From an uncultured Flavobacteriales bacterium (lineage in GTDB: Bacteria; Bacteroidota; Bacteroidia; Flavobacteriales_F; PHOS-HE28), in contig CALMPI010000037.1 in NCBI GenBank assembly GCA_937872175.1, positions 62,001 to 126,000 on the forward strand: a DNA stretch of 64,000 nt. Direction: 5' to 3'. Below the pieces are notes generated by a model. It made no database searches, was not told where the DNA came from, and saw only the letters and a program-made list of their open reading frames with translations. A program made the position numbers and the translations under genes. This document shows, piece by piece, positions 40,556-48,620 of the stretch (positions are counted from its first letter, which is position 1; every line of letters begins with the position of its first letter).

Positions 40556-41212
40556 ATGGAGATCATCCAGGAGTTCTGGTATTTCATCACGCACCTCAAC
40601 GAGACCCTGCCGGTCTTCATCCACGATCACGGCGCCTGGATCTACGCACTGCTGTTCGCCATCATCTTCGTGGAGACCGGCCTGGTGGTGATGCCCTTCC
40701 TGCCGGGCGATTCGCTCCTCTTCGTGGCCGGCACGCTGGCCGCCGGCGGCATGCTGGACCTGGGCCTGCTCATCGCCCTGCTCTTCGTGGCGGCGGTGCT
40801 GGGCGACAACATCAACTACGCGGTGGGCCGCTGGTTCGGTGAACACGTGGTGGGCTGGAAGCTCTTCGGCCGGGCCCTGGTGCGGCGCAAGGACCTGGAC
40901 AAGACGCACGCCTACTTCGAGAAGTACGGGGTGAAGACGATCATCATCGCCCGCTTCATCCCCATCGTGCGCACCATCACCCCCTTCGTGGCCGGCGTGG
41001 GTGCCATGGACTACCGGCGAAAATTCCTCCCCTACGACGTCCTGGGCGGCGCGCTGTGGATCGGTCTGCTGACGCTGCTGGGTTACCTCTTCGGCAACCT
41101 GCCCTTCGTGCAGAAGCACTACGAAACGGTGATCCTGGGCATCATTGGGTTGAGCGTGCTGCCGATGGTGGTGGAACTTGTCCGCCAGCGGCTCAATAAC
41201 CCGGCCGGTTGA
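40556..41212 (+). CDS. DedA family membrane protein
   Basis: 218 residues. LLFAIIFVETGLVVMPFLPGDSLLF, GDNINYAVGRWFGEHVVG and TIIIARFIPIVRTITPFVAGVGAMDYRRKF are the DedA/VTT signatures, including the conserved E, the FxPG motif and the R-x3-P..RT loop. Members act in phospholipid scrambling and in envelope proton homeostasis. The stop overlaps the AroE start region by 4 nt (TTGA). Confidence 0.92.
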   Translation: MEIIQEFWYFITHLNETLPVFIHDHGAWIYALLFAIIFVETGLVVMPFLPGDSLLFVAGTLAAGGMLDLGLLIALLFVAAVLGDNINYAVGRWFGEHVVGWKLFGRALVRRKDLDKTHAYFEKYGVKTIIIARFIPIVRTITPFVAGVGAMDYRRKFLPYDVLGGALWIGLLTLLGYLFGNLPFVQKHYETVILGIIGLSVLPMVVELVRQRLNNPAG

Positions 41213-41982
41213 GCGTTGAGCACCGCGTGGCACAGTATGGGTTGATCGGCCGGTCGCTCGGCCACTCGCGCTCCCCGGAGCTCTTCGCCTCCATCTTCGC
41301 CCGCGAGGGCCTTTCCGGCGCTCGGTATGAGCTGTTCGAGCTGGACCATGTGGATGAGCTGCCCGGCCTCATCGCCGCGCGGCCCGCGCTCCGCGGATTG
41401 AACGTCACCATCCCGTACAAACAGAACGTGATCCCGCTCCTGCACGGGCTGAGCCCCGAGGCGGCGGCCGTGGGCGCGGTGAACTGCATCCGGATCCGGG
41501 ATGGACGATGGATCGGCCACAACACCGACATCGACGGGTTCCGGGCCCTGATCGGTCCGCACTTGGGCACGGTGCTGGGACAAGGCGGCACCGTACGGCC
41601 GCGTGCATTGGTGCTGGGCAGCGGCGGAGCGAGCCGGGCCGTGGCCTACGTGCTGCGCGAACTCGGTCTGCGGTTCCGGGTGGTGAGCCGCAGCCGCGAG
41701 CGCGGTGATCTGACGTGGGACCAGGTGGACCGCACCGTGGTGGGCGTGTGCCGGTTGATCATCCACACCACGCCGCTGGGCATGTGGCCGAAGGTGGATG
41801 AATCCCCCGCCCTGCCCTATGCGGCGCTCACCGACCAGCACCACCTCATCGATCTGGTGTACAATCCGGAGGAGACGCTCTTCCTGCGACAGGGCCGGGA
41901 TGCCGGGGCTGTGGTGGAGAACGGCATGGTGATGTTGAAGGAACAGGCGGAGGCGGCGTGGCGGTTCTGGGGGGTGGATTGA
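41209..41982 (+). CDS. aroE: Shikimate dehydrogenase
   Basis: 257 residues. YGLIGRSLGHSRSPELF is the shikimate-binding N-terminal motif, GLNVTIPYKQNVIP holds the catalytic Lys, IGHNTDIDGF the Asp, and VLGSGGASRAVAYVL the NADP-binding loop. It reduces 3-dehydroshikimate in aromatic amino acid synthesis. No ATG fits; a TTG at 41209 overlaps the DedA stop. GTG at 41227 is an alternative start that would shorten the protein by six residues. Confidence 0.9.
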   Translation: MSVEHRVAQYGLIGRSLGHSRSPELFASIFAREGLSGARYELFELDHVDELPGLIAARPALRGLNVTIPYKQNVIPLLHGLSPEAAAVGAVNCIRIRDGRWIGHNTDIDGFRALIGPHLGTVLGQGGTVRPRALVLGSGGASRAVAYVLRELGLRFRVVSRSRERGDLTWDQVDRTVVGVCRLIIHTTPLGMWPKVDESPALPYAALTDQHHLIDLVYNPEETLFLRQGRDAGAVVENGMVMLKEQAEAAWRFWGVD

Positions 41983-41987
41983 GCACC

Positions 41988-42013
41988 AACATATGCATGG
42001 CCATACATATGTT
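41988..42013. promoter_or_regulatory. NsrR-like palindrome 1
   Basis: 26-bp palindrome with 12 of 13 pairs matching (AACATATG ... CATATGTT). Its core ATGCAT-GGCC-ATACAT keeps the ATGYAT/ATRCAT half-sites of the NsrR consensus with a 4-nt instead of a 5-nt spacer. Confidence 0.55.
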
Positions 42014-42123
42014 CGGATGATGAATATCATAAGTCCCTCACATTCAGATAATTGCAAAATAGGCCCATCGGTCGGCGTGGCCGACTCCTGCTCTATTCAT
42101 CTGATAATCAAAGGCTTGAATGC

Positions 42124-42139
42124 ATGTATGGCCATACAT
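42124..42139. promoter_or_regulatory. NsrR-like palindrome 2
   Basis: Perfect 16-bp palindrome ATGTATGGCCATACAT. It shares 14 nt (ATGGCCATACATAT) with palindrome 1, 131 bp away. Confidence 0.55.
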
Positions 42140-42319
42140 ATTTCATTCACCTTCCACTCCATATCTCATCTGGAACCAACACGTGGCCATCGCCAACCAG
42201 GCAACTGACCTGTTGCCGGGCCATCCCAACATCGCCAAGGCGCATGGACCGGACACACCTCATGGCGTGTCGGTTCCCATACCCTGACCGCACGCATTTC
42301 CACCCCGCGCTCCCACACC

Positions 42320-42327
42320 TACTTTCG
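42320..42327 (+). promoter_or_regulatory. -7 box of the Rrf2 gene (TACTTTCG)
   Basis: 6 nt before the ATG at 42334. Confidence 0.45.
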
Positions 42328-42333
42328 CGCCCG

Positions 42334-42768
42334 ATGTTCTCAAAGGCCTGTGAATACGGCATCCGCGCCGCAGTATGCATCGCAGGATGCGGCCGGGATG
42401 GCGAGCGGTTGAGCCTCAAGGCCATCGCAGAACACACTGACAGTCCCGAGGCCTTCACGGCCAAGATCCTTCAGAAGCTTGTGCATGCCGGGCTGGTTCG
42501 GTCCGTCAAAGGACCTGGTGGCGGCTTCAGCATCTCGGAACCCGATGCACGCCGCATCCGATTGAGCCAGATCGTCGCCTGCATCGACGGTGATGCGATC
42601 TACCGGGGTTGCGCCCTCGGGCTTCCCCAGTGCAACGCCCGGAAACCCTGTCCGCTGCACGACAGCTTCCTGCAGGTGCGCGAGGATCTGCGGCTCATGC
42701 TGGAGCGCACCACCCTGCATGACCTGGTGATCGGTCTGCGGGAGGGACGCACCGTGCTCAAGCGCTGA
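42334..42768 (+). CDS. Rrf2 family transcriptional regulator (NsrR-like)
   Basis: 144 residues: an N-terminal winged helix (SKACEYGIRAAVCIA ... LSLKAIAEHTDSPEAFTAKILQKLVHAGLVRSVKGPGGGFSI) and a C-terminal three-Cys cluster site CALGLPQCNARKPCPLHD, as in Fe-S sensing NsrR/IscR proteins. NsrR loses its cluster on NO exposure and derepresses NO-detoxification genes. Its neighbours (norCB convergent 3' of it, RIC and nos genes beyond) and the two NsrR-like palindromes upstream make an NO-sensor role likely and suggest autoregulation. Identity as NsrR rather than another Rrf2 member is inference. Confidence 0.82.
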   Translation: MFSKACEYGIRAAVCIAGCGRDGERLSLKAIAEHTDSPEAFTAKILQKLVHAGLVRSVKGPGGGFSISEPDARRIRLSQIVACIDGDAIYRGCALGLPQCNARKPCPLHDSFLQVREDLRLMLERTTLHDLVIGLREGRTVLKR

Positions 42769-44086
42769 CGCGCGGATCGGTGGGTGCCTCCTGCCCGGCG
42801 ATGACCACCTGCCGCATCAGGGGGATCACCACCAACATCAGCCCACCGGCAACAGCCGCACCGGCCAGCACGAACACGACGAGCACTGACATCACCGGCC
42901 GCATGACCTCCGCGTGGTCCGTCATGCCCAGTCCCACGGAACGCCAGCCCTTCAGCAGACCGGCCACGATCAGCGCCGACCACAGGACGTGGAGGGCGAT
43001 GACCGCGATGCGCAGCCCGGCCCTGGGCCAGCGTCCGGCACGAGCACCTTCGAATCCCGACCAATAGGCGATGCAGCCCAGCAGGATGAACGTATTGATG
43101 CCGATCGTGGCGCCCATGGCGTGGGCCACAGTGATGTGCGTGCCGTGGGTGTACCGGTTGATCGCCGGCACCGACATCAGCAGCGCCAGCATCAGGTTCA
43201 GCAGCACCCAGCGCTCGGCGGCGCGCAGACAGCGCTGACTGAAGGTCGTACCGGTGGGACCGGCTTGCGACCTCCGCAGGCCGCGCAGGATGTCGAACAG
43301 GATCAGCCACTCGGCCATGCTGATGGCATAGGCGGCATGCCGCACCCAACCGGCCGTGGGCGCATTGTAAAGGTGGTGCCCCCAGTTGAACATCAGGTTG
43401 GCCAGGCCCAGGAACCAGAACGCGTGCGCCTTCCCGCTGCGCGCCAGGGCCTCGTTGCCCGAGACGCGCACGGCGAGATAGAGCGAGGTGCCGTAGATGA
43501 GCTGGTTCCAGGCCCCGACCATGCTGCCATTGCTCTTCCATTGCACGATGAGGTCACGCAGGTAGCTGGTGCGGACCGAAGGCAGGAGCCACAGGTTCTG
43601 CTCGATGAAGGTGAACAGAAAGAAGACCGCTCCGGTGGTCCACATCCAGAGGTGGATCGGAGCCCCATGGCCATGTCCCCGCAGCGCCCGGAGATGATCC
43701 ACCAGCACCAGCAGCCACGCCAGTCCGATAGGCAGGGCGAGCCACGGTGGGAACTCCCAGTACTCGCGACCACCGAACCTCCCGAGCACATAGGAAAGGA
43801 GGGCTGAGAGCAGTGCTCCGGCCCAGAGGATCAGGAACCCGCACAGGAGCCTGCGATCGGGCGTCGCGCCGACCACCTCCGAGCGTGCGATGAGCATCAC
43901 GGCCAGCGCCCCCGTGACGATCCAGAACAGGGCCGTGGTGGTGTGCAGCGGCCTCAACCGTACGAACGGCAGCACGTCGGCGAGCTCGGGCACGACGAAC
44001 GCCAAGCCCGCCAGCACGCCCAGCAACAATGCGGCGATCAACAGGCCGAGCGCGATGGCCGTGATGCAGCGGACGGGCCCGTTCAT
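42758..44086 (-). CDS. norB: Divergent NorB-like nitric oxide reductase / heme-copper subunit I
   Basis: 442 residues, about 12 membrane helices. Low-spin heme ligand His48 (RPLHTTTALFW), the two FeB ligands GHH at 236-238, and INRYTHGTH / VAHAMGATIG at 310-330 identify the NorB fold. Three key positions differ. The FeB-ligand His of helix VI is Asn186 and the catalytic Glu is Val190 (SNGSMVGAW; spacing of 51 residues to GHH is kept). The HxH pair of helix X reads H322-A-M324, so the second low-spin heme ligand would be Met. Its ATG overlaps the norC stop by 4 nt. It is either a divergent NO reductase or another NO-handling enzyme. Confidence 0.72.
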   Translation of the reverse strand: MNGPVRCITAIALGLLIAALLLGVLAGLAFVVPELADVLPFVRLRPLHTTTALFWIVTGALAVMLIARSEVVGATPDRRLLCGFLILWAGALLSALLSYVLGRFGGREYWEFPPWLALPIGLAWLLVLVDHLRALRGHGHGAPIHLWMWTTGAVFFLFTFIEQNLWLLPSVRTSYLRDLIVQWKSNGSMVGAWNQLIYGTSLYLAVRVSGNEALARSGKAHAFWFLGLANLMFNWGHHLYNAPTAGWVRHAAYAISMAEWLILFDILRGLRRSQAGPTGTTFSQRCLRAAERWVLLNLMLALLMSVPAINRYTHGTHITVAHAMGATIGINTFILLGCIAYWSGFEGARAGRWPRAGLRIAVIALHVLWSALIVAGLLKGWRSVGLGMTDHAEVMRPVMSVLVVFVLAGAAVAGGLMLVVIPLMRQVVIAGQEAPTDPRVSA

Positions 44087-44520
44087 GGTCGATCGATGGG
44101 GATCACGTACGTCCCGGTCCAATGCACCGCCTCCGCCTGCACCTGCGAAGTACCATGACGGTCCACCCAGCGCAGATAGGCCATGAGGTCGGTGATGGCA
44201 CTGTCCTGGAGCGCATGCGCGGGCATGCGGCCGGTGCCGTACCGGATGAAGGTCCTCAACCGGGCGTCATCGCGAACGCGAACGATGTTGGTGAGGTCCG
44301 GTCCCATGTACCCTCCAAGACCGAACAATTGATGGCAGGCCTGGCAGTTGTGCGCCTGCCAAAGACCTCGTCCACGCATCGCCGCCTGATCCGGAACGCT
44401 TCGGCGTCCATCGAAGAGCCCGGCGTAGATCGCCACCGTGTTCGCCACGAAGGCGAGCACCAACAGCACGAGCACCCCGGAGCGCCAGTGCGGAGCGGGT
44501 GCTTCGGATCTGCCCTGCAT
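44083..44520 (-). CDS. norC: NorC-like membrane-anchored cytochrome c
   Basis: 145 residues. One N-terminal membrane anchor ([21 protein letters not shown]) is followed by a single c-type heme domain, HNCQACHQLFGLGGYMGPDLTNI, with a distal Met in GRMPAH. That heme motif closely follows NorC of NO reductases. It passes electrons to the NorB-like subunit. The start at 44520 has TGCCTTCG 8 nt upstream; an ATG at 44571 would add 17 residues. Confidence 0.82.
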   Translation of the reverse strand: MQGRSEAPAPHWRSGVLVLLVLAFVANTVAIYAGLFDGRRSVPDQAAMRGRGLWQAHNCQACHQLFGLGGYMGPDLTNIVRVRDDARLRTFIRYGTGRMPAHALQDSAITDLMAYLRWVDRHGTSQVQAEAVHWTGTYVIPIDRP

Positions 44521-44578
44521 CACCCTGCGAAGGCACGGTTCATGCTCCTTGGAATGAATGATGCCGGTCATGATATTC

Positions 44579-44592
44579 GGACTTTTTTGTCT
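44579..44592. promoter_or_regulatory. Shared palindrome at the norC / multicopper oxidase promoter region
   Basis: GGACTTTTTTGTCT matches GGACAAnTTTGTCC-like sites at 51990 and 58418 (flanking inverted arms GGAC/GTCT). It lies between divergent norCB and the multicopper oxidase gene. Confidence 0.45.
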
Positions 44593-44594
44593 GT

Positions 44595-44602
44595 TATTTT
44601 GG
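44595..44602 (+). promoter_or_regulatory. -7 box of the multicopper oxidase operon (TATTTTGG)
   Basis: 18 nt before the ATG at 44621 and immediately downstream of the palindrome at 44579. Confidence 0.45.
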
Positions 44603-44620
44603 CACCACTGATCATCTCCC

Positions 44621-46273
44621 ATGCTGCGTCCGTCGCTCCTGCTTTCCACCGCGCTCCCGATCGTCCTCTTCGCCCAAGTGATGAACCCCATGGCCGTTCC
44701 ACCCGCCTTGGAACTGGACACCTTCGATCTGGACGTGGATGAGCATGTGGTGAACTTCTATCCCGGGGTCAACACCAGCACCTACGGCGCCAGCGCACCC
44801 TATCTGGGCCCCACGCTGATCCTGCACCAAGGCGACTCCGCACGCATCCGAGTTCACAACCACCTCAGCCAGGTGACCAGCATGCACTGGCATGGCATGC
44901 GTGTGCCCGGCTGGGCCGATGGGGGGCCGCCCCGCGAGGTCCTTCCGGGCGAGACCTGGTCCGTGGAATTCCCGGTCCGTCATCCGGCAGCCACGTTCTG
45001 GTACCACCCGCATCCGGACGGGCTCACCGCCGAGCAGGCCAACCTTGGCGTGGCCGGGACCATCGTGGTGCGGGACACCGTCGAAGCGGCCCTGGACCTA
45101 CCACGCAACTACGGAGTGGATGACCTACCGGTGGTGATCCAGGACAGGCGGTTCGCCCCCAACGGCAACTTCGTCTTTGCCGCTTACGGTGACTCGGTGT
45201 TGGTGAACGGAACCCCGCACGCGTATGTGGACTGCCCGGCGCAGGTGGTGCGGCTGCGGCTGCTGAACGGCAGCAATGCCCGGGTCTACCAGCTCGGGTT
45301 CGATGACGGGCGCACGTTCCATGTGATCGCCGGTGACGGCGGCTTGCTGAGCGCACCGGTGCCGACGGACCGCCTACCGTTGAGCAACGGTGAGCGGGCC
45401 GAAGTGCTGCTGGACCTCACCGGCATGGAGGGCGACAGTCTGCACCTGATGAGCTTCGGCAGCGAACTACCCGTCACCGTACCGGGTGCCAACAACCCGA
45501 TCTGGGAATCCAGTGTGCTGAACGGCGTGGACTTCCAAGTGCTTCGGATCCGCGTGGGCCCGCCCACACCGGGCGCGGTGACCGCGATCCCCGGTACGCT
45601 GGTGACGTTGTCACCGCCTGACGAGGCCGATGCGGTGCGCACACGAACAAAGATCCTCGCGGGCATGGGCATGGTGGGCATGGGCATGTTCACCATCAAC
45701 GGGCTCATGTTCGATCCGGCGGTGGTGAACGACACCATGCTCCTTGGCACCGCCGAGGTCTGGGAGATCGAGAACATCAGCAACATGGCGCATCCCATGC
45801 ACCTCCACGGTGGGTCCTTTTTCATCCTGGACCGTGACGGGGCCCCTCCTGCGGCTTGGGAGGCAGGCCCGAAGGACGTGGTGCTGGTGGACGCCGGGGC
45901 CAGTGTACGCATCATCATGCGGTTCGAGGACCTGAGCGACGGTTGGCCGTACATGTACCACTGCCACAACCTGATGCACGAGGACAACATGATGATGCTG
46001 CAGTACATCGTGGTGGACACCCCTACGGGAATGCCCGCCATGGATGCGGCCGAAGCCTCGCTCTTTCCGGTGCCGAGCACGGGCCAGGTCAACTACGCAT
46101 GCACTTTCGTGCCCGCGGACCTGCGCATCACCGACGGTACCGGCCGCATCGTGCACCAGGAGGGGCCGGTGCTCATGCATGGCAGCTTGCACCTCTCTCT
46201 GCCGAGGGGTAGCTACATCGCCACCTTCAGCTCGCACCACGCACGGACCTCCGCCAAACTGATCATCCAATGA
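44621..46273 (+). CDS. Multicopper oxidase with T9SS-like C-terminal domain
   Basis: 550 residues: a signal peptide (LLLSTALPIVLFA) and three cupredoxin domains. All four copper motifs are present: HWHG (89-92), YHPHPDG, HPMHLHG and the C-terminal HCHNLMHEDNMMM. It belongs to the CueO/SufI laccase-like group, not to two-domain NirK. A Met-rich insertion (GMGMVGMGM) may bind Cu(I). The last 75 residues (ASLFPVPSTGQVNYACTF ... LSLPRGSYIATFSSHHARTS) look like a T9SS type A sorting domain. It overlaps the RIC gene by 4 nt. A role in copper or NO-related oxidation at the surface is inferred. Confidence 0.85.
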   Translation: MLRPSLLLSTALPIVLFAQVMNPMAVPPALELDTFDLDVDEHVVNFYPGVNTSTYGASAPYLGPTLILHQGDSARIRVHNHLSQVTSMHWHGMRVPGWADGGPPREVLPGETWSVEFPVRHPAATFWYHPHPDGLTAEQANLGVAGTIVVRDTVEAALDLPRNYGVDDLPVVIQDRRFAPNGNFVFAAYGDSVLVNGTPHAYVDCPAQVVRLRLLNGSNARVYQLGFDDGRTFHVIAGDGGLLSAPVPTDRLPLSNGERAEVLLDLTGMEGDSLHLMSFGSELPVTVPGANNPIWESSVLNGVDFQVLRIRVGPPTPGAVTAIPGTLVTLSPPDEADAVRTRTKILAGMGMVGMGMFTINGLMFDPAVVNDTMLLGTAEVWEIENISNMAHPMHLHGGSFFILDRDGAPPAAWEAGPKDVVLVDAGASVRIIMRFEDLSDGWPYMYHCHNLMHEDNMMMLQYIVVDTPTGMPAMDAAEASLFPVPSTGQVNYACTFVPADLRITDGTGRIVHQEGPVLMHGSLHLSLPRGSYIATFSSHHARTSAKLIIQ

Positions 46274-47040
46274 GCATCCCCGCCACACCGGCCTCCATGA
46301 CCCAACGGACCGTAGGCTCCATCGTGGCCGATGACTACCGCACCGCCGCCGTCTTCAACGCCCATGGCATCGACTTCTGCTGCAAGGGCGGCCGCACCAT
46401 TGCCGAGGTGTGCCGGGCCAAGGCCATCGAACCGGACACCTTGGAGGCCGAGATCCGCCAGGCCATTGAGCGCGATGGCGGCACGGGGGACGATGTGAGG
46501 CAATGGCCCCTGAGCCGCTTGATCGGGCACATCGAGCGCGTGCATCACCGCTATGTGGAGGCCCGCTCCACCACCCTGAAGCAGTTCCTCAACAAGCTCT
46601 GCAGCGTGCATGGCGATCGCCACCCGGAGCTCCTTGCGATCCGCGAGGAGTTCGAGACCTGCACCCATGCCATGGCCACGCACATGAAGAAGGAGGAACT
46701 GGTCCTCTTCCCCTTCATCAACCAACTGGAGAGGTCCCTGCGGCACGACCTTACCGCTCCGACCCCACATTTCGGCACCGTGGACAACCCGATCGCGATG
46801 ATGGAGCGGGAGCATGACGCCGAGGGAGAGCGCTTCCGTCGCATCGCCATACTGAGCCGGGACTACACCAGCCCGCCCGATGGCTGCACCACCTATGCGA
46901 CGGCCTATGCCATGCTGCGCGAGTTCGAAGAGGACCTGCACCGCCACATCCACCTGGAGAACAACATCCTGTTCCCCAAGGCGAAGGCGTTGGAGAAGGA
47001 ACTGCGCCGCGCCCAAGGGTGCGATGCGGCAGCCTGTTGA
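46270..47040 (+). CDS. ric: RIC/ScdA iron-sulfur cluster repair di-iron protein
   Basis: 256 residues: an N-terminal ScdA_N domain (VGSIVADDYRTAAVFNAHGIDFCCKGG, with the CC pair) and a C-terminal hemerythrin-like HHE domain with its His/Glu ligands (LIGHIERVHHRYVE, HMKKEELVLFPF, EREHDAEGERFR, HRHIHLENNILFPKA). It repairs Fe-S clusters damaged by NO or oxidants and is a classic member of NsrR regulons. The ATG overlaps the multicopper oxidase stop. Confidence 0.93.
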   Translation: MSIPATPASMTQRTVGSIVADDYRTAAVFNAHGIDFCCKGGRTIAEVCRAKAIEPDTLEAEIRQAIERDGGTGDDVRQWPLSRLIGHIERVHHRYVEARSTTLKQFLNKLCSVHGDRHPELLAIREEFETCTHAMATHMKKEELVLFPFINQLERSLRHDLTAPTPHFGTVDNPIAMMEREHDAEGERFRRIAILSRDYTSPPDGCTTYATAYAMLREFEEDLHRHIHLENNILFPKAKALEKELRRAQGCDAAAC

Positions 47041-47191
47041 ACGGGCGACCGGGCAGCCACATGCAGCGAGGAGGCTCCGACGATGGAGCTGCCTCCGGAG
47101 CGTCATGGACGCCCGCCGGCCCGAAGCAGCTGCGCTGGAGCGCTCGGCCCGCGCGTTGGTCTTCGCGCGCGGCCATGGGACACGCCCTCCC

Positions 47192-48565
47192 TTAGAGCTG
47201 CTCGAAATGCGCCGTGAAGTGCCGGAGGAACCGTGGCTCCTTGACGATGCGGTAGCCCCGTACCAGTTCGCGCGTGCGCATCACCTCCTCGAAGGTCTCG
47301 GCCACGTACTCCATGTGGCTCTGTGTGTAGACCCGGCGCGGGATGGCAAGTCGCACGAGCTCCATTGCAGATGCGATCAAAGCTCCGGATGCGTCGTACT
47401 TGCCGAACATCACCGAGCCGATCTCCACGCTGCGGATGCCTGCGAGGCGGTACAGTTCGCACACCAGCGCCTGACCAGGGTATTGCTGTGGCGGTATGTG
47501 CGGGTATAGCTCCTTCGCATCGATGTACACCGCATGCCCGCCTATGGGGCGCATGAGCGGCACACCCAGCGCGTGCAGCCTCTCGCCAAGGAATGTGGTG
47601 CTGCGGATGCGGTAGTCGAGGTAGTGCGGGTCGAACACCTCTTCCAGCCCGGTAGCGATGGCCTCCATGTCCCGCCCGCTGAGGCCGCCGTACGTGGTGA
47701 AGCCCTCGGTGATGATCAGCGCGCTGGTGCAGGCCTCCGCGAGCTCGCCATCGCGCAGGGCGAGGAACCCGCCCATGTTCACCAGTGCATCCTTCTTCGC
47801 GCTCATCACCGCACCATCCGCAAGGGCGAACATGCGATGTGCGATCTGACGGTATGTAAGGCCTTCCATGCCGGCCTCGCGGTGCTTCACGAACCAGCTG
47901 TTCTCCGCGATGCGGCAGCAATCGAGCAGGAAGAGCACGCCGTTGCGCTTGCAAATGGCTGACACATCCTCCGCATTGCCCATGCTCACGGGTTGCCCAC
48001 CACCGCTGTTGTTGGTCACCGTAAGGATCACAGCGCCGACGTGACCGGCATGCCGCATCAGCAGAGCATCCAATGCGGCCACGTCCATGTTGCCCTTGAA
48101 CGGATGCTCAAGCCCGGGATCCTTTCCCTCGGCGATGGGGATGTCGATGGCGATGGCTCCGGTGAACTCGATGTTGGCGCGTGTGGTATCAAAGTGGGTG
48201 TTGCTGATGAAGACCTTGCCAGGCCCGCCCAGGTGGCCGTAGATGATGCGCTCGGCCGCGCGCCCCTGATGGGTGGGCAGCACATGGTCCATGCCCGTAA
48301 GCTCCTTCACCGCCTCTTGCATGCGCTCCCACGAGCGCGAGCCCGCATAGGCCTCGTCGCCCTCCATCACCCCGGCCCATTGGTGCGCGCTCATCGCACT
48401 GGTTCCGCTGTCGGTCATCAGGTCGATGATCACGTCGCGCGAGCGGAGCAGAAACGGGTTGTAGCGGGCCGCTTTCAGTTGTCGGATGCGCTCCTCCTCG
48501 GTACTGATGCCGATGGGCTCCACGCTCTTGATCCGGAACGGCTCGATGATGGTTCGGTGCTGCAT
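47192..48565 (-). CDS. tnaA: Tryptophanase family beta-eliminating lyase
   Basis: 457 residues, normal length. The PLP lysine lies in MSAKKDALVNMGGFLAL (Lys258 region). LTVTNNSGGGQPVSM and FLLDCCRIAENSWFVKHRE match the tryptophanase/tyrosine phenol-lyase fold. It should cleave L-tryptophan (or L-tyrosine) to indole (or phenol), pyruvate and ammonia; the sequence alone does not settle which, though the motif order favours tryptophanase. It follows nrdJ on the same strand and has TTCCTTGG 5 nt before its ATG. Confidence 0.85.
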   Translation of the reverse strand: MQHRTIIEPFRIKSVEPIGISTEEERIRQLKAARYNPFLLRSRDVIIDLMTDSGTSAMSAHQWAGVMEGDEAYAGSRSWERMQEAVKELTGMDHVLPTHQGRAAERIIYGHLGGPGKVFISNTHFDTTRANIEFTGAIAIDIPIAEGKDPGLEHPFKGNMDVAALDALLMRHAGHVGAVILTVTNNSGGGQPVSMGNAEDVSAICKRNGVLFLLDCCRIAENSWFVKHREAGMEGLTYRQIAHRMFALADGAVMSAKKDALVNMGGFLALRDGELAEACTSALIITEGFTTYGGLSGRDMEAIATGLEEVFDPHYLDYRIRSTTFLGERLHALGVPLMRPIGGHAVYIDAKELYPHIPPQQYPGQALVCELYRLAGIRSVEIGSVMFGKYDASGALIASAMELVRLAIPRRVYTQSHMEYVAETFEEVMRTRELVRGYRIVKEPRFLRHFTAHFEQL

Positions 48566-48620
48566 GGCCCCAAGGAACCGGACAACCGATGATCACGACC
48601 TGATCGACATCACCACTGTT

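Larger units (their letters stand above)
41983..42333. other. AT-rich regulatory region upstream of the Rrf2 regulator
   Basis: About 350 bp that is clearly less GC-rich than its surroundings. It contains two palindromes with a 14-nt identical core, an ATGATATTC word on the minus strand (42022-42030) also found in the nor and nos promoter regions, and the -7 box of the regulator. Confidence 0.6.

Noticed and set aside
44621-46273. Copper nitrite reductase (NirK)
   Set aside because: Three cupredoxin domains and the HCHxxxHEDxMM type 1/3 copper pattern are those of laccase-like multicopper oxidases; NirK is shorter and lacks the trinuclear site.
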